From: Phlebotomus papatasi
Lineage: Eukaryota > Arthropoda > Insecta > Diptera > Psychodidae
NCBI RefSeq assembly: GCF_024763615.1
Contig: NC_077222.1
Coordinates: 5,394,001-5,458,000, forward strand
DNA: 64,000 nucleotides
Direction of reading: 5' to 3'
This document shows, in pieces, positions 34,879 through 45,109 of the stretch (positions within the stretch are counted from its first letter, which is position 1; every line of letters starts with the position of its first letter). The notes under the pieces are model-generated. The model worked only from the letters and a program-made list of their open reading frames with translations. It did not search any database and had not been told where the DNA came from. Position numbers and translations under genes: made by a program.

Positions 34879-35577
34879 GCAAGCAAATTTCCTGAGAAAG
34901 GACAGAATTTTGGCAGAATTTGCGCCAAAGGATTTTTTGTAAACAATGCTGATAATCAGCTGATATTGGAATTCCAGTTGTCAAAATGGCACACACTTCC
35001 AGTGTACGACACTGGAATTTCAACACTCTTCGATTTGAATCGCAGCAGCTGAAGTGGTGAATTTGTTAAACGTGGTGAAAATAATGTTTTCCGATGAAAA
35101 CTGAGGAAAAACCTAAAAAAGTAGCAAAGTTGACTTTAATGTTCCTCCTAATTTGATGAATACTGTTTATTGTTTAATCTAAAAGTGAAAGAATTAAGAA
35201 ATTCAATGAAATAATAAGTTTAAAAAACAATTTTCAATTTCTGCACGTAGAGCTGTTGCTAAAATGGTAGCCATTGAAAAAGACATGACCGAATGGAATC
35301 CAACAGGACCCAGGACGTTGTGGCTTATTTCCCGGAAAGCCGAATAAAGACATTAGGAAGAAGGTAAATAATTTCTGATAACTTGCAAACTGATATAATA
35401 ACGCAAAAAGATTCATGTAAGGATCGAGGGGCAATCTCAGCAATTCAAACCATACCAATGAAAAATTGTTCCTTTTAAAAGATTTTTTTCCATCGTTTGG
35501 AACTGAAGATTGATTAAGAAGATTATTAACAAGGTTAAAAACATTAAAAACAAGAACTTAATGCAAAAACTTGTCAA
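34879..35577. other. 5' flank of NHLRC2, no gene seen
   Basis: Contains the NHLRC2 upstream region, with no clear TATA box. A 74-codon frame near 35234-35458 has no recognisable motif. Confidence 0.4.
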
Positions 35578-36470
35578 CGCCCCATAGCAAAATTCCGCAA
35601 AAATTCCAATGGAAAAGTTGCGTCCAAATGGCTAAATTCGCTGGAATTTGACGCTAAAATTCCACTAAGTTTTCCTATGGAATTTAAAGCCGGAAATTCC
35701 ATGGAAATCATAGTGCTCCATGGAATTTACTAGTACAACATGCTGGAATTCCAGCGTTAAATTCCGCGGTATTCCGCGGAAGATTTATATGGAAACTCAC
35801 ACGTGAAACGTCCGCGGGATAAGCTGGAAAAAACATATGGAATTTTCCACTATCTTTCCATAGTGTTTTATATGGATTTTTCCACTAGTTTTCTGAAATG
35901 TCAAACAAATAAAATGGTGTTGCGACAACTTTTAGAATTTGTTTCCAAACCTTCCGCAAACATTTCTAGTGATTCATGTGGCAATTATAATATAATTAAT
36001 TATGCGATGCTGCGTTTCGTGTAGATAATAATGAAGTGATTACATTAAATAGGTCGCCAACCTAAAATAATGCTGTTTTTATGTTAATTAATATATATTT
36101 TAGGAAAAAAATTTTTTTTTAATAAAATATTTTTTTATTGTTCAAAGTGTCAATTCGTTATTGCTGGTTTATAAAAACATATTATAATCCTCGTAATCTT
36201 TGCCGTTTTTATAAAATTCGGAAGTAAAATCATGAGGTGCATGTGACAGCTTCATTTTTTCTCCATTTTATTTTGGTGGAAAAATCCACATAAATTCCAC
36301 GAGCATTTCCATGGATGTATTCTATAGGAAAAATCCAGCATAAATCCATTAAATTTTCCTTGGAACCTATTATGGAAAATTCCTATGGAATTTTTTAAGG
36401 AAAAATAGTGGAAAATTCCAAGGAATTTTTCGCTTGTTATTCCTATTCCGCTTTCTTTTGCTATGGGGCG
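35578..36470. mobile_element. 893-bp inverted-repeat element full of TTCCA/TGGAA half-palindromes
   Basis: Ends CGCCCCATAGCAAAA and TTTTGCTATGGGGCG are a perfect 15-bp inverted repeat. The first and last 200-250 bases are saturated with TCCATGGAA, TGGAATTT, AATTCCA and GGAAAATTCC motifs on both strands, giving many possible hairpins. No reading frame. No clear target duplication (flanks GTCAA and CTCAG). Confidence 0.75.
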
Positions 36471-36585
36471 CTCAGTAAGGGGCTCAGCCGAAACTGATGC
36501 GTACGTCTGCTTTTGCACTATCATTTTTCGTAGCAGAGTACGCAGCTGAAATTGGAGAGGTCTGCGCATTAGGCAAGTTAACCCT

Positions 36586-36814
36586 TTAACTCTTTCGCGT
36601 CTTTAGGGTAATGTCATGACTCGGGGAAAAAAGTGTTTTTTGTGTATTTACATTAATTGAAATCTATCTGTTCGTGCACGACATCATAATAGAAGGATGT
36701 AAGATTCTTGGCTAATTTTCTCAAAACTCCAGTTAGATTTCAATTAATGTAAATAGCCAAAAAGAAACTTTTTTCCCCGGGTCATATATGACCCTAAAGA
36801 CGCGAAAGAGTTAA
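36586..36814. mobile_element. TTAA MITE family 2 (229 bp), nested
   Basis: Left TTAACTCTTTCGCGTCTTTA, right end the exact reverse complement, extending for about 24 bases. GGGTCATATATGACCC occurs at 36779-36794. It shares TTAACTCTTTCG with family 1 but has a different interior. Inserted at the subterminal TTAA of the 36578 element; the 32.4-kb relative preserves the empty site. Confidence 0.85.
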
Positions 36815-37205
36815 GGACAAGAAGCTTTTCGCTGAGCGAAATTCAATGAAATCAATTTTCCCTCGATAGTTTAGCCTAAATAACAGATTTATGGTTAGAA
36901 AAAAATTTTCCTATCCCTAGAAGTCCTGGAAAACTATGGGTCATATATGACCCAATCGTCCATAAAGGTAAAAAAACACAAAATTTTCCAGACGACTAGT
37001 TTACTCGTTTGCTCTGTTATTTTTGAAAGATAAATAACTTGAATATATTTGTGATAATAAAAAGAGTTATTTAGAGTACGAGTAAAAATTAAAACGATCA
37101 AAAATTAATTTAAAAAAATCTCATTCAATTTTTGGTCTCAAAGAATCTTTAAGAGTGGTACACAAAAACAATAATTTTTATCATAAAAATCTATTAATGT
37201 TTACT

Positions 37206-37620
37206 TCATTTTTTATTTTTATGAAATTAATCGAAACAATTTCGAGTACTGGTAACACACAGATAAATGTCGCATGCCTCACAAATACAATTGGTCTTAT
37301 AATCCTCTTTTTCTAATAGCACCATGTCCACCTGCACCTTTCCTCAGTTTTCTTCAAAACATGTTTCATGGTAATGGGTAGGTGCAATGTTAGTTGTCTC
37401 TGCGAATTTCAGACGTAGTTGCACATTGCTGTGAATCCGGGAGTTCTTCCGGCGTTGATGCGTTCTCGATGAAGACTTCAAAGTCCACTTCATCCACGTC
37501 TTGTTTCAAGTATATTTTGTCGCTTTCGTTCAGGATAAAATTGTCGTCTGGGCATTATGTGGATGATTTCGTGGTCATTGATCTTGAAATTTTTTTTTCC
37601 ATTTTTGAAGTCATATACAA
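37206..37620 (-). pseudogene. piggyBac transposase relic with central deletion
   Basis: On the minus strand an acidic segment (NESDKIYLKQDVDEVDFEVF, then ENASTPEELPDS) resembles the acidic N-terminal region of piggyBac transposases. It is preceded in frame, across one stop, by a Met at about 37613. After stops and a frame change, CICEACDIYLC followed by VTSTRNCF (about 37240-37290) matches the C-x2-C-x4-C..NCF pattern of the C-terminal cysteine-rich domain. The roughly 450 residues that should lie between, with the catalytic Asp triad, are missing. It lies inside TTAA-ended sequence, which supports the call. Confidence 0.55.
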
Positions 37621-38039
37621 GAGTAAAGTATTTTATAAATTATCAAAATATTACCTGGTTCAGTCAGTATTTCACTGGAAAATCTCAGCTAAATGACATG
37701 ATAACACAATATTATACGAATAATTGACTATTTTGCGCACACATAAACAAAAGCATGAAACATTCTGACCTCAAAACTTGGAAAATCCATTCGGTATTTT
37801 TTTACCTTTATGGACGATTGGGTCATATATGACCCATGAAAATTATGAAACTTTCCTGAAAATACCAATGAACTATAATTTATACTTTGTTGAGAAATAT
37901 TATGTATAGTTATTACAATTTCTAGTCCCAAGAGGTTTTTGCTTAAAAAAATTAAAAATATTAAAATTCAAGCACTAATGTGAAAATTTGAAAATTCGTC
38001 ATTTTTGAGCTTAAATATTTTTTATATAGCAAGTAGCTG

Positions 38040-38301
38040 CACTGAGAGAAATCCGAAAAAGTTAAATTAACATTCCAGAAATGTTAATTTTACCCTGCAG
38101 TATTGATCCGAAATCGGTGTAAATAATACCCTTTTTAGGTGTATTAGGGGTTAAAGTTATCCTTTTTCATGTTAATTTTACCCTTTTTACCCTTAAAAAG
38201 GTGTAAAATTAACATTAAAAAATGTTGATATATTTTTACACCTAAAAAGTGTTAATGTTATGAGGAAAAAATGTTAATCGCACCCTCTTTTTTTTCTCAG
38301 T
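38040..38301. mobile_element. CACTG-ended MITE with 3-bp target duplication
   Basis: Starts CACTGAGAGAAA and ends TTTTTTTCTCAGT, flanked on both sides by CTG (38037-38039, 38302-38304). The paralogous uninterrupted sequence at about 20810 reads ATAGCTGGAGACTT, which is the predicted empty site. The interior is rich in GTTAATTTTACCC/GGTGTAAAATTAAC repeats. CACT(A/G) ends plus a 3-bp duplication are the signature of the CACTA (CMC) superfamily. Confidence 0.7.
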
Positions 38302-38772
38302 CTGGAGATTTGCAAAAATTCTAGATTCCTACATCTTTCTACTTCGTGATTATGTACAAACATTAAAAAGAAATAACTTCAGCTTTTGCCACTCTGTCAA
38401 ACCACTTGACCAATCTCCGGTGGAGGCGAGACTCACTCTGTGGAAGAAAATATTTCCATTAGATTTTGTGGAATTAAGGGAGGGCCTTCCTCCTGGTGGT
38501 GACCAAGACTGGAAGACGTGGAAGTCTCTCAATCGTTTGAGATGCGGCGTATCACAATCGAGAGACGACAGGCGGCGATGGGGCTTCTCGGAATTCATTT
38601 ATTTAATTTCATTTTATTGTCATCTCCATCTCCCTCATATCAATCTGTGTACAAATTTGCAAGCGTTAAATTTAAAAAGTCTGCCAGGCCGTAACAGAGA
38701 GAAAGAGAGAAAGAAACGATCCGTCATGCCATAAAGGCTGTTCGACTGATGGTGGAAATTAAATAGTCTATC

Positions 38773-38993
38773 TAAGGGAAACTGGGGCACCACCAAACAC
38801 GGGGTAGCATCATACACTGTGATTTTTTAATCGGATAGTCAACTTCAGAGGACAAGACTTATAGGAATTTATAGACATTATATTGATGCTTGTCCACTGA
38901 AGGAATGGTCGAGATAGTCCAAGTAGTTTAGAAATAAAAATTAGTGTTTGGTTTGGTGCTACCCCGTGTTTGGTGGTGTCCCAGTTTCCCCTA
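38773..38993. mobile_element. TA-flanked MITE with about 35-bp terminal inverted repeats
   Basis: GGGAAACTGGGGCACCACCA (then AACACGGGGTAGCA) at the left is mirrored by TGCTACCCCGTGTTTGGTGG (then TGTCCCAGTTTCCC) at the right, with TA on each side. 221 bp, non-coding, Tc1/mariner-type signature. Confidence 0.8.
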
Positions 38994-38999
38994 TATGCG

Positions 39000-39698
39000 C
39001 CAGTAAAAGCATAAGACACCATGAGAGGAGGAAGACGGAGAGGAGCAATAGGGTGTCAAAGTTCAGAGTTCATCAGTTCGTACACAAACAATAATGACAA
39101 TGAAACATTAATCACCAGTCCAAATACACTTTTGTAAAAGTTCGGCCACTCGAAGTAAGGATTTGTCCGAGACCATCTACTCCACTTTCTACTAGCAGCC
39201 ATCTTACACTCTTTGGATTCATCGGATTAACTACATCTCGTAGGTTGCTCATGATCAGTAGCGCAAGATAAGCAAAGGTCCTTCTAAAGGCTTCAGTACG
39301 TGGTCTCGGCAGGACAAGCAATTCAGACCTCCTTACATTGTTTTCCCTTATAAAATATGAGTGATCTTCAGTTTTTAAAATAAAACTCGGAACATAAACT
39401 TCCAAAATTAAAAAGAAAGTGACAAATATTGCAATAAATCAAGGCAGGAAATATTAAATAAAAGTGAAGAGTGAACAAAATTAACGAAATGTTGGAATCT
39501 TATTAAAAGATTAATAAAGTGATGAACGATATAATTTAAATTTAAAACAGGGATGGTGAATAAAAGTGACGGGCTGTTGTGTGGATGTCAAAGGGACGTC
39601 TGGCCCCTGCAAAACATAAAGATCGGAGTAGGAGCTCAGTTTTATTTTTGTTTTTCTTTTCCAAAAACAATAAATCTAAGTAATAAAACTAATTAAAA
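39000..39698. other. Upstream region of the zinc-finger gene
   Basis: A 97-codon minus-strand frame (39112-39405) is the only notable reading frame; it matches no family I recognise and lacks a visible promoter or introns. The rest is A+T-rich. Confidence 0.35.
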
Positions 39699-40897
39699 AT
39701 GCTAAAAACTGTTGGAAAATACGAGACGGAAACGAAGGTGTTTGTTTTCAAAGTAAAGGAAAAGACAGAAGCTGCGTTGGTTAATATATTCGACAGCACA
39801 AATAATTACGTTGACGTGAGTTTAGAAAAATATATTGTTTTGAATAAGACCCTTCTAAAAGGAGTTTTGTTCTACAGGAGTTTTCATTAGTTCCTGTGGA
39901 TGAGAATTTTGAAGCGACTGAAGATTTCTTAGCGAGAAAGTTTGAAGAAGATAACGAACACTCCACCAAGGAGGGTGCTTCAGTTTCTCAATCGAACGCA
40001 GAGTCGAGCTCGCAAGCATCTCCATTTAAGTCTCCGGGAAAAGGTTTGCAGAACTGTGACCTCTGCGGGAAGCAGGTGACGAATTTATCTCAACATCGGA
40101 AACATCATAAAGAGAAAATAACTTGTAAGGTTTGCAATCGACCCGTGAGGAAAGCAGTAAGCCATCGCCATGTTTGCAACTTGAAGTTTTACGGATGCAT
40201 CTGTGGTGCGAGATTTGCTCTGAAGAGTGAGATTGAGGGTCATTTGAGGACTTTGCGGAAAAAGGAAATATGGGAAAGGAAGCATGAGTTCCAATGTTGC
40301 AGATGTCTGACGCAATTGGCAAAAGTTGATGACCTGGAGGGTCATTTGAGTAGTGAACATAAGATTTTCATTTGTCTGCTCTGCTACAAGAACTTCCCGA
40401 ATGAGGGATCACTGTGGGAGCATCGTGACAATCATCATCGAGAATTGATAACATGCAGTGTCTGTTCACTCATTTTGCCCTCCAAGGAGAGCCTTACGCA
40501 TCACATGAAGTTTATTCACGTGGTTGATGGCAATGTTACTTGTTCCTTGTGCTTCTGGATCTTCAGCACCAAAGAAGAACTGAAATGTCACATGGAAGAT
40601 GTTCATGAGAATACAAAAGGCTACACGTGCAAGTTTTGTGGGAAAGTTCGCTTCCGGGCTGATTCTCTAACTCGCCATATGATTAATCACGTCGATGAGA
40701 AACCCTTCCAATGCGCCTTTTGTTATTCGTCCTTCAAGCTTCCCAGAGAACTCAGGAAGCACAATTCTGCCCACAAGGAGTTCATGATCAAGTGTCCATC
40801 GTGTGAATCCTTCCATTTGAACCAGCAGGAGCTAAATCTTCATCTTAAAAGGCATCCGAGTCATCGGAAAATGACTGGAATTACCGGAAGTCCTTAA
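39699..40897 (+). CDS. C2H2 zinc-finger protein
   Basis: Probable sequence-specific nuclear DNA-binding protein. Exon 1 is 39699-39815 and exon 2 is 39878-40897 (phase 0, donor GTGAGT, acceptor TTCTACAG), 378 aa. The first about 95 residues contain no zinc-binding cysteines and no ZAD domain and are acidic around 45-70. From residue 99 on, about eight to nine C2H2 units follow: CDLCGKQ..HRKHH; CKVCNRP..H; CICGARF..H; a CCRC unit; CLLCYKNF..HRDNHH; CSVCSLI..HMKFIH; CSLCFWI..HMEDVH; CKFCGKV..HMINH; CAFCYSSF..HNSAH; and CPSCESF..HLKRH. Only one linker (NHVDEKPFQC) resembles the canonical TGEKPF. The first units have irregular spacing and may not all fold. Convergent with the thioredoxin-like gene, 147 bases stop to stop. 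No specific orthologue recognised. Confidence 0.9.
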
Positions 40898-41044
40898 AAA
40901 ACGCTTTTTTTTTATTAAAAATTACTTTATTTTCTGAGACTTTTGTCTCAATTTGCTTCAATTGCTCCTGATCTTTGGATTGGAATCTCCCAGAACGAGT
41001 TTTATAATAAAGAGCAGAGTCAGGAAGATCAGGAGACTAATTAC

Positions 41045-42284
41045 TCATTTAGCTTTCTTCTTCTTCTGTTGACCCTTGGATTTCTTATTCTTGAAGAAGA
41101 CCGCCAGCAGAGCTGTGAGGAATGTCAATCCAAAGCCCACGGTAATAAACAGAACCACATATGGATACTCCTCGATGGCCTTTTCGGCAAACTTCACAGA
41201 CTTCTGGACCATTTTGACCCCGAGATCAACAAGATTGTCACTAGAAAGAGAGAAAAATCCTCAAAAAAAACTGTTCCGGATGGAACTTTTCCTGCATAAC
41301 TTACAAAGGAGATTGAGGAACAGGAACGCTATGAGGAGTGGCATTTTTATACCATTCCTGGGCAAAGGTCACCAGAGATTTCACATCGAACTTCTTTATC
41401 TCATACTTGTAGTACTTTCCCTGGCGGATACTTCAAAAAAAAAAAATCTTTAGCTACAAATCTTCCTTAAAATTTGATAAACTTACAAGATAAATTCTGG
41501 CACTTTCTGGACATTAAATCTGCGGGCTGTACTGGCTCCAAGAGTGCCTTTGTTGACTCTAGCAACATTGAGGCGTGTCTTGAGATTAGCTCCCACGGCT
41601 TCCCACACAGCATTTAACCTCTGGCAGTCCACACATTCCGGGGAGTAGCTGCAAAATTACTGTTACCAAGAGAATTTTTTGGTGATTCTGCAATTTTCTA
41701 CTTACAACATGATAAACCAATCACCAGTTGTAGCCCCACTCGAAGCCTGGGTCAAGTGCTCAAAGGTCTCATCAGAGAGCTCCTTTACGGACGGATCTTT
41801 ATTTTGCTGGAACAGCTGGAGGACGGAATCTTCATTGAGAGGTCCATCGTAGAGCAGAGGAACTCCATGGCGGAAGAAAACTAATGCAGGCTCCTTCCCA
41901 GGACTATACAGACGTGTCAGCTGACTATTGACAGCTTTAACCACAACAGCGTCCAGGGATTGCTGGAAATCTTCCCTGAGTATTGTAGTCAGTCTCTCAT
42001 GAGTTGCACAGGGCTCACAGTCTTTCTTGGCTAAGAAACGAAAAAACAATAAATTTCAATAGAAAAAAGATTACAAAAAGAAAAATAAACAACTCACTGA
42101 ACAAAGTGACAAGGAAGGATTCATCTTTGATGAGATGTACAAGACTATGGAGAAAGTACAAAGGTTAGATGGGAAATTCTTTAATTTTAAGCATGGGAAA
42201 GCCTTACTCCTCATCACTGACTACCTCTAGGTCAACACAATAGACCAGAGGTATAAGAAAAATTGCAAAGAACAACCACTTCAT
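41045..42284 (-). CDS. ER transmembrane protein with two thioredoxin-like domains
   Basis: Likely an ER-resident thiol-disulphide protein of the PDI/TMX superfamily. Six exons with consistent phases: 42208-42284, 42098-42144, 41706-42030, 41487-41648, 41305-41430 and 41045-41240, giving 310 aa. Residues 1-17 (MKWLFFAIFLIPLVYCV) are a signal peptide. The first Trx fold has KKDCEPCATHERL (CxxC = CEPC) and the cis-Pro-like region GKEPALVFFRHGVPLLYDG. The second has YSPECVDCQRL (CVDC) and VQKVPEFIFIRQGKYY. A single transmembrane segment (YVVLFITVGFGLTFLTALLAVFF, split here as YVVLFITVGFG and LTFLTALLAVFF) is followed by a basic tail ending KKAK, a KKXX-type ER retrieval signal. This gives type I topology with both Trx domains in the lumen. 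The gene was assembled from splice sites; only exon 3 is visible as a long single frame. Exact orthologue not named. Confidence 0.85.
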
Positions 42285-42593
42285 TTTGATCCAAGAAGAT
42301 TTGACACGCCGGCAGCAACAAGTTGCACCCCAGCGGTCAATCCATAACTTACACACTTGAGTTAGGCGACATGAATGTTTCCTATCACTGGCATTTTAAT
42401 CCAATTTTAACTTTGGAGCTTCATAGTAGGACTTCTATTCAATTTGATGCTAAAGTGATATCACGAATGTATAGAGAATTTAATTGGCTTTCGTTTAGTA
42501 GAAAAATAGTTGATAACTTTTCTATTATTTAAAAAATACATGTTATTATGAAGGAATCACAACTAATAGGAAAAAAAAACAGAAAATAGGCGT

Positions 42594-43279
42594 ACACGGT
42601 AAAAAATTTCGGCACATATTTGTTCCAAAACGTAGCTCGTCCACAGACACCGAAAAGTTTTGGAATAAATTTGTACCTTCTAGGAGAAACAAAAAGATAC
42701 CCAATAAAAGTAACGAATTTGTTCCAAAAAAAAAGAATAGCTCGTCTAGTATAAAATCGTAGCCCTCCTCTCACACTCCGTCACCCGTCATCGAAGCGAG
42801 GAGGACGCCAAATCTATGGCAATTTTCATGCTACATGGTTTCACTTTTTTCACTCAAGTTGATTTTTATTTGGTGTTCCTTTTGAACTTTCGCCACCGAA
42901 ATCCATCTCGACTGAAGTATAGGCCTTAACTGTAAGACGAAATCGATTACACGATTTTGTTCCCGACAATGGGAACAAAAAGATTCCCCATACGAGTAAC
43001 AATTTCGTTCCAAAAACTACCTTGTCCACGGACACCGAAAATTTTTGGAACAAATTTGTATAAAACGAAATCAACTCAAATTTGTAGACATCCCACCGTA
43101 TCAAAATGGTTCCAAAAGAAAACTAACAAAATTGTAACTATATTTCGTGGCAAAACTGTAAAGAAAACTTTTTGGAACAAATAAATATCTTCTCTAGGTA
43201 CAAATTGATTACAAAAAAAATTGTTCTAAGGAAAACTTGTTCCAATATTTTGGTCAGTGTTCAAAAGTTTTTACCGTGT
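42594..43279. mobile_element. ACACGGTAAAAA-ended element with internal repeats
   Basis: 12-bp ends ACACGGTAAAAA and TTTTTACCGTGT. Interior has two related blocks, each with GTTCCAAAA.C.. and TCCACRGACACCGAAAA and TTTTGGAACAAATTTGTA-type strings (about 42610-42680 and 43005-43070). Inserted in repeat M; the empty site at about 23425 reads GGGCGTAGAATACC. Target duplication not certain (TA or none). Confidence 0.65.
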
Positions 43280-44185
43280 GGAATACCAAATTTGTAGTCC
43301 AGGGTCTTGGGATAACAGATTATTCACTCTGCAAGACCCAGGACACGGAGCTCGATGCTCCCCTTCCTATGGTTTAATCAATACTGACTTCCCCTCCACA
43401 CGAACACACTCCCTTCCGTGCTGTTCTATCGAGAGTAGAGTTGGTAAATTTCAAGAAATTTCATGAATTTCCTCCTAAAGTAGGTGGCAACTGCTGTGAA
43501 ATTTTACCATCTCTAATAGAGAGGAAAGTGTGCTCGGGAATTTCAAAATATGACCGGCTTCTACAAATATTGGCGTAAAATGCCACTTTTTTATATGAAG
43601 TTAGCATCAGAAATGAACATTTGAATGGCTTATACTACATGTTCAGAGTCAGTCATCATTTATTTCTCGTAATTTTAAAACAGAACTATAGATAGGGATC
43701 TACAAAAAAATATATAAATCATCTTAAATGGCGTGGTGACTTTAAAAAATTTCTAACCTTACATTTCAAAGAGGCTTTTCCTTCCCTTATCGCTATCGCC
43801 TATTTCTTCGGTCCTCTCAGCTTTCAAAACCTATTTGAACGAATCCATAATAGATCTAGGGAATAATCCTCAAATCTTAAATATCTCACCTTTTTGCTAT
43901 CAAATATAATCTTAATTGAACAGCTTAAATTAATCTCAGAGCAAGAGCACATGGACTTCACTATCACGCCATTAACGCAAACTGAAGTTTTGCCAGAAGG
44001 GCTTACAATAATAGAAGTTTGAATTTAAACACTGTCAGTTGGCAACACTACATAAAATGTTAACATTTTTTGAGTTCTGTCACGATTCCAAAAAATCGCA
44101 AAAAATACGTAAAAATGTTAAAATAAGGATTGAAAATTAAATAATAAAAAATTAAATAGTAATTAACCTAGAATTGTTGTATAAA

Positions 44186-44416
44186 CAAGTGGCCAAAAGT
44201 GCTTACAAAGTGGACAAAAGTACTGAAGCATCCATAGTTGCATAAAATGAATTTTTCACTAAAATATCTAAAAAAAATTTTGGGATTCTCTTGGATTATT
44301 AGGAAGAAACGGCTTTAAGGTATCTTTGTACAAAATTTTATTTTATTTAAATAAAGAGTATAAAAATTACAAGCACATGAAACCTTAAAGTGGCCAAAAG
44401 TACTTACTCTACCCTA
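44186..44416. mobile_element. Diverged relative of the 15038-15949 element
   Basis: Right end AAAAGTACTTACTCTACCCTA corresponds to the TIR of the 15-kb element; the left end AAGTGGCCAAAAGTGCTT is degraded. Here GGCCAAAAGTACTT replaces GGCGAAAAAGTACT. Sits inside repeat M. Confidence 0.5.
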
Positions 44417-45109
44417 ATGCCAATTTGGTATTTTGTGTGAATTTTTGGCTCGTGTTTTAAATTGTTAATGTGATCGCTTAGCTAATTGCTTACAAATCAC
44501 TGTAATATGCCCTACAATTTGTTAGTAGTTGTGCATTGACCACTGGGACACTTCCAATATTCCAGTGAAATTGACGACTGGAAGTTAATTCTTGAAAATT
44601 CCGCAAGACTGCGCTGATTGTATTTCCAATCGTTAAATTTCGGAGAAGATCGGAGGTCAAAAGACCACAAATTTTTTGCTCATTTCGCTTTGACGTCGGG
44701 GTCATTTGCAAGAAAATGTGCGTTTTATGAAATAATCCGCTCGAATTAATCATTCAAATTATCCACGAAATATCCTACTAGTTCTTTTATATCGACTAAA
44801 CCCGTAGCCATCACAGTAAGAACGAAATCCTGGTGAGTCAAACTCCTTGAAATTGTTTTTTTTTTTAAGGTTAGGTTTCTGCTGATTATCGATTGAGGAT
44901 TTTTAATCAATTTTTCTTGAATTTCCTCTCTGTGGGAGTGTTTAGTTTTAGTATCTTGGGGAGAGTAGTTTAATGTGTTTAATCATGTTGGAAGGAGATT
45001 TTTATTTCCTGGTTGTTTTGTTTGCATAGGGATTACATAATCAACAGAGGTTAGGGGAGCACAATAAAAATTTCAAGTGTGTTATTTTGTTTGAAGATAA
45101 CTTCCGGGG

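Larger units (their letters stand above)
36578..37835. mobile_element. piggyBac-like element remnant, 5' TTAA end intact
   Basis: Starts TTAACCCTTTAA. The terminus resumes after the 36586-36814 insert as GGACAAGAAGC. Near-identical subterminal blocks, each with GGGTCATATATGACCC and GGACGATTGGGTC, occur in inverse orientation at about 36938-36975 and 37800-37835. Between them lies the transposase relic. The outer right end has been lost or replaced. Confidence 0.65.
42386..44480. repeat. Interspersed repeat M, copy 2, split by two insertions
   Basis: Blocks at 42386-42594, 43280-43300, about 44100-44185 and 44417-44460 are collinear with the uninterrupted copy at 23240-24020. The gaps hold the 42594-43279 element, about 0.8 kb of unassigned sequence, and a GGGTAGAG-type element ending at about 44416. 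Confidence 0.55.

Noticed and set aside
36586..36814. Treating the 229-bp TTAA element as a copy of family 1
   Set aside because: It shares TTAACTCTTTCG only; its interior and its long GCGTCTTTAGGG inverted repeat differ, so it was kept as a separate family.
39112..39405. 97-codon minus-strand frame
   Set aside because: Composition is plausible, but there is no recognised domain, promoter or poly(A) signal; recorded only as intergenic content.
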